A DNA stretch of 64,000 nt from Ensifer sp. WSM1721 (GTDB lineage: Bacteria; Pseudomonadota; Alphaproteobacteria; Rhizobiales; Rhizobiaceae): positions 310,001 to 374,000 of the forward strand of contig NZ_CP165784.1 of NCBI RefSeq assembly GCF_000513895.2, given 5' to 3'. Below the pieces are notes generated by a model. The model was not told the origin of the DNA and did no database searches. It was given only the letters and a program-made list of their open reading frames with translations. Below, piece after piece: positions 63,596 through 64,000 of this stretch (the stretch's first letter is position 1; every line of letters starts with the position of its first letter). The position numbers and the translations under genes were made by a program.

Positions 63596-64000
63596 TTAAG
63601 TTATTCAACAGATCGGTCCGCGCCCGCGGCAAAACCTCCGCCGCGAGGCTGAGCAGGCGGGGCTTCTGTAGCGACAGACTCGTGAGTTGGGAAGTTAGCT
63701 TGACGAGTTTGATGCGGGCTCGCTCGGTGCAGAACATGCAGTTATTGCGAGCCCCACTAGAATAGTTTCCGTCCGTAAACGACAATCAATTGTTTTTGTT
63801 TGTTGAATCTCAGTTTTGCGCGGGCAAGGCCCGGCGGTTTCAGGTATCCTGGACCCTGCCACTGATTCCAAGTCCTGCCACCGCCGGAGCCGACAATTCG
63901 CCAAGAACGCACCGTCCAAGACGGGGTATTCGGCTTTAGCTGAATCTCCGGACACATGGTGCTATGTGGTGAAGGTGCTGCCGGCCTCCCGCCGGCGCAG
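63596..64000. other. terminal region without a recognised gene
   Basis: Short minus-strand frames (63695-63957) lack family features. AGTTTCCGTCCGTAAAC at 63764-63780 resembles AATTTCCGTCCATAAAC at 52404-52420. The last 100 bases are GC-rich and may begin another mobile element. Confidence 0.3.

Noticed and set aside
1..64000. CRISPR arrays, tRNA or rRNA genes, nod boxes, replication origin
   Set aside because: No regular repeat-spacer arrays, no recognisable tRNA cloverleaf or rRNA sequence, no nod-box-like ATCGAAACAATCG core and no repABC-type genes were seen by eye.

Overview
The window looks like part of a rhizobial symbiotic plasmid or symbiosis island. Three short copies of the start of nifH with its leader (MSGLRQIAFYG-type peptides) lie on the minus strand upstream of amino-acid-modifying enzymes, two of them with -24/-12 (sigma54-like) promoters. 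The rest of the window matches that setting: a VirD2-like relaxase remnant, many insertion sequences (IS3, IS21, IS66, IS91, IS110, recombinase-in-trio elements), many decayed genes, and transporters and regulators of the rhizobial opine/ectoine type. No tRNA, rRNA, CRISPR array, replication origin or classical nod box was seen.

Layout. 1-4.8 kb: relaxase remnant, an intact MFS exporter, and a decayed stretch (second exporter tail, partial copy of a solute-binding gene, aspartoacylase tail fused to a truncated solute-binding gene). 5.1-13.6 kb: minus-strand biosynthetic block of ATP-grasp ligase, IclR regulator, broken small protein, D-Ala-D-Ala-ligase-like enzyme, methyltransferase and lysine-2,3-aminomutase-like radical SAM enzyme, with the nifH-derived leaders in front of the ATP-grasp gene, the ligase and the aminomutase. 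13.7-26.3 kb: mobile DNA, with an IS66 element apparently split by one well-preserved recombinase-in-trio (RIT) element, an IS91-type transposase, remnants of two more RITs, and an IS110 element. 26.4-31.3 kb: SHMT-like gene, second ligase, DapF-like epimerase and an unrecognised small protein whose broken paralogue sits beside the first ligase. 31.4-38.4 kb: lysine dehydrogenase-like gene with a broken Lrp regulator, YdiJ-type oxidase remnant, IS21 and IS110. 38.6-48 kb: OccR/NocR-type LysR regulator, folD (split by an IS3 element)-purU-second SHMT-like gene, and an Ehu-type amino-acid ABC importer. 48.4-52.3 kb: IS110 remnants, an alpha-oxoamine synthase-like gene and a divergent aspartoacylase-like gene. 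52.6-54.9 kb: decayed transposase and large serine recombinase. 55.2-59.3 kb: lysA, second dapF, ornithine cyclodeaminase-like gene and a broken RidA gene. 59.5-64 kb: IS66 with its 3' half inverted, then a broken PfkB kinase.

How the genes may work together (inference). LysA and the DapF-like proteins would supply lysine; the aminomutase would make a beta-amino acid; three ATP-grasp ligases could form amide bonds; the SHMT-like proteins, which lack two hallmark active-site residues, could act as aldolases or transaldolases on beta-hydroxy amino acids; and a methyltransferase and an exporter could finish and release the product. nifH-type promoters and leaders in front of these genes suggest expression in nitrogen-fixing bacteroids. 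A small peptide-like or modified amino-acid product made in nodules is the most interesting hypothesis here. The Ehu-type importer, OCD-like, lysine dehydrogenase-like, aspartoacylase-like and NocR-like genes could instead, or additionally, handle catabolism of such a compound.
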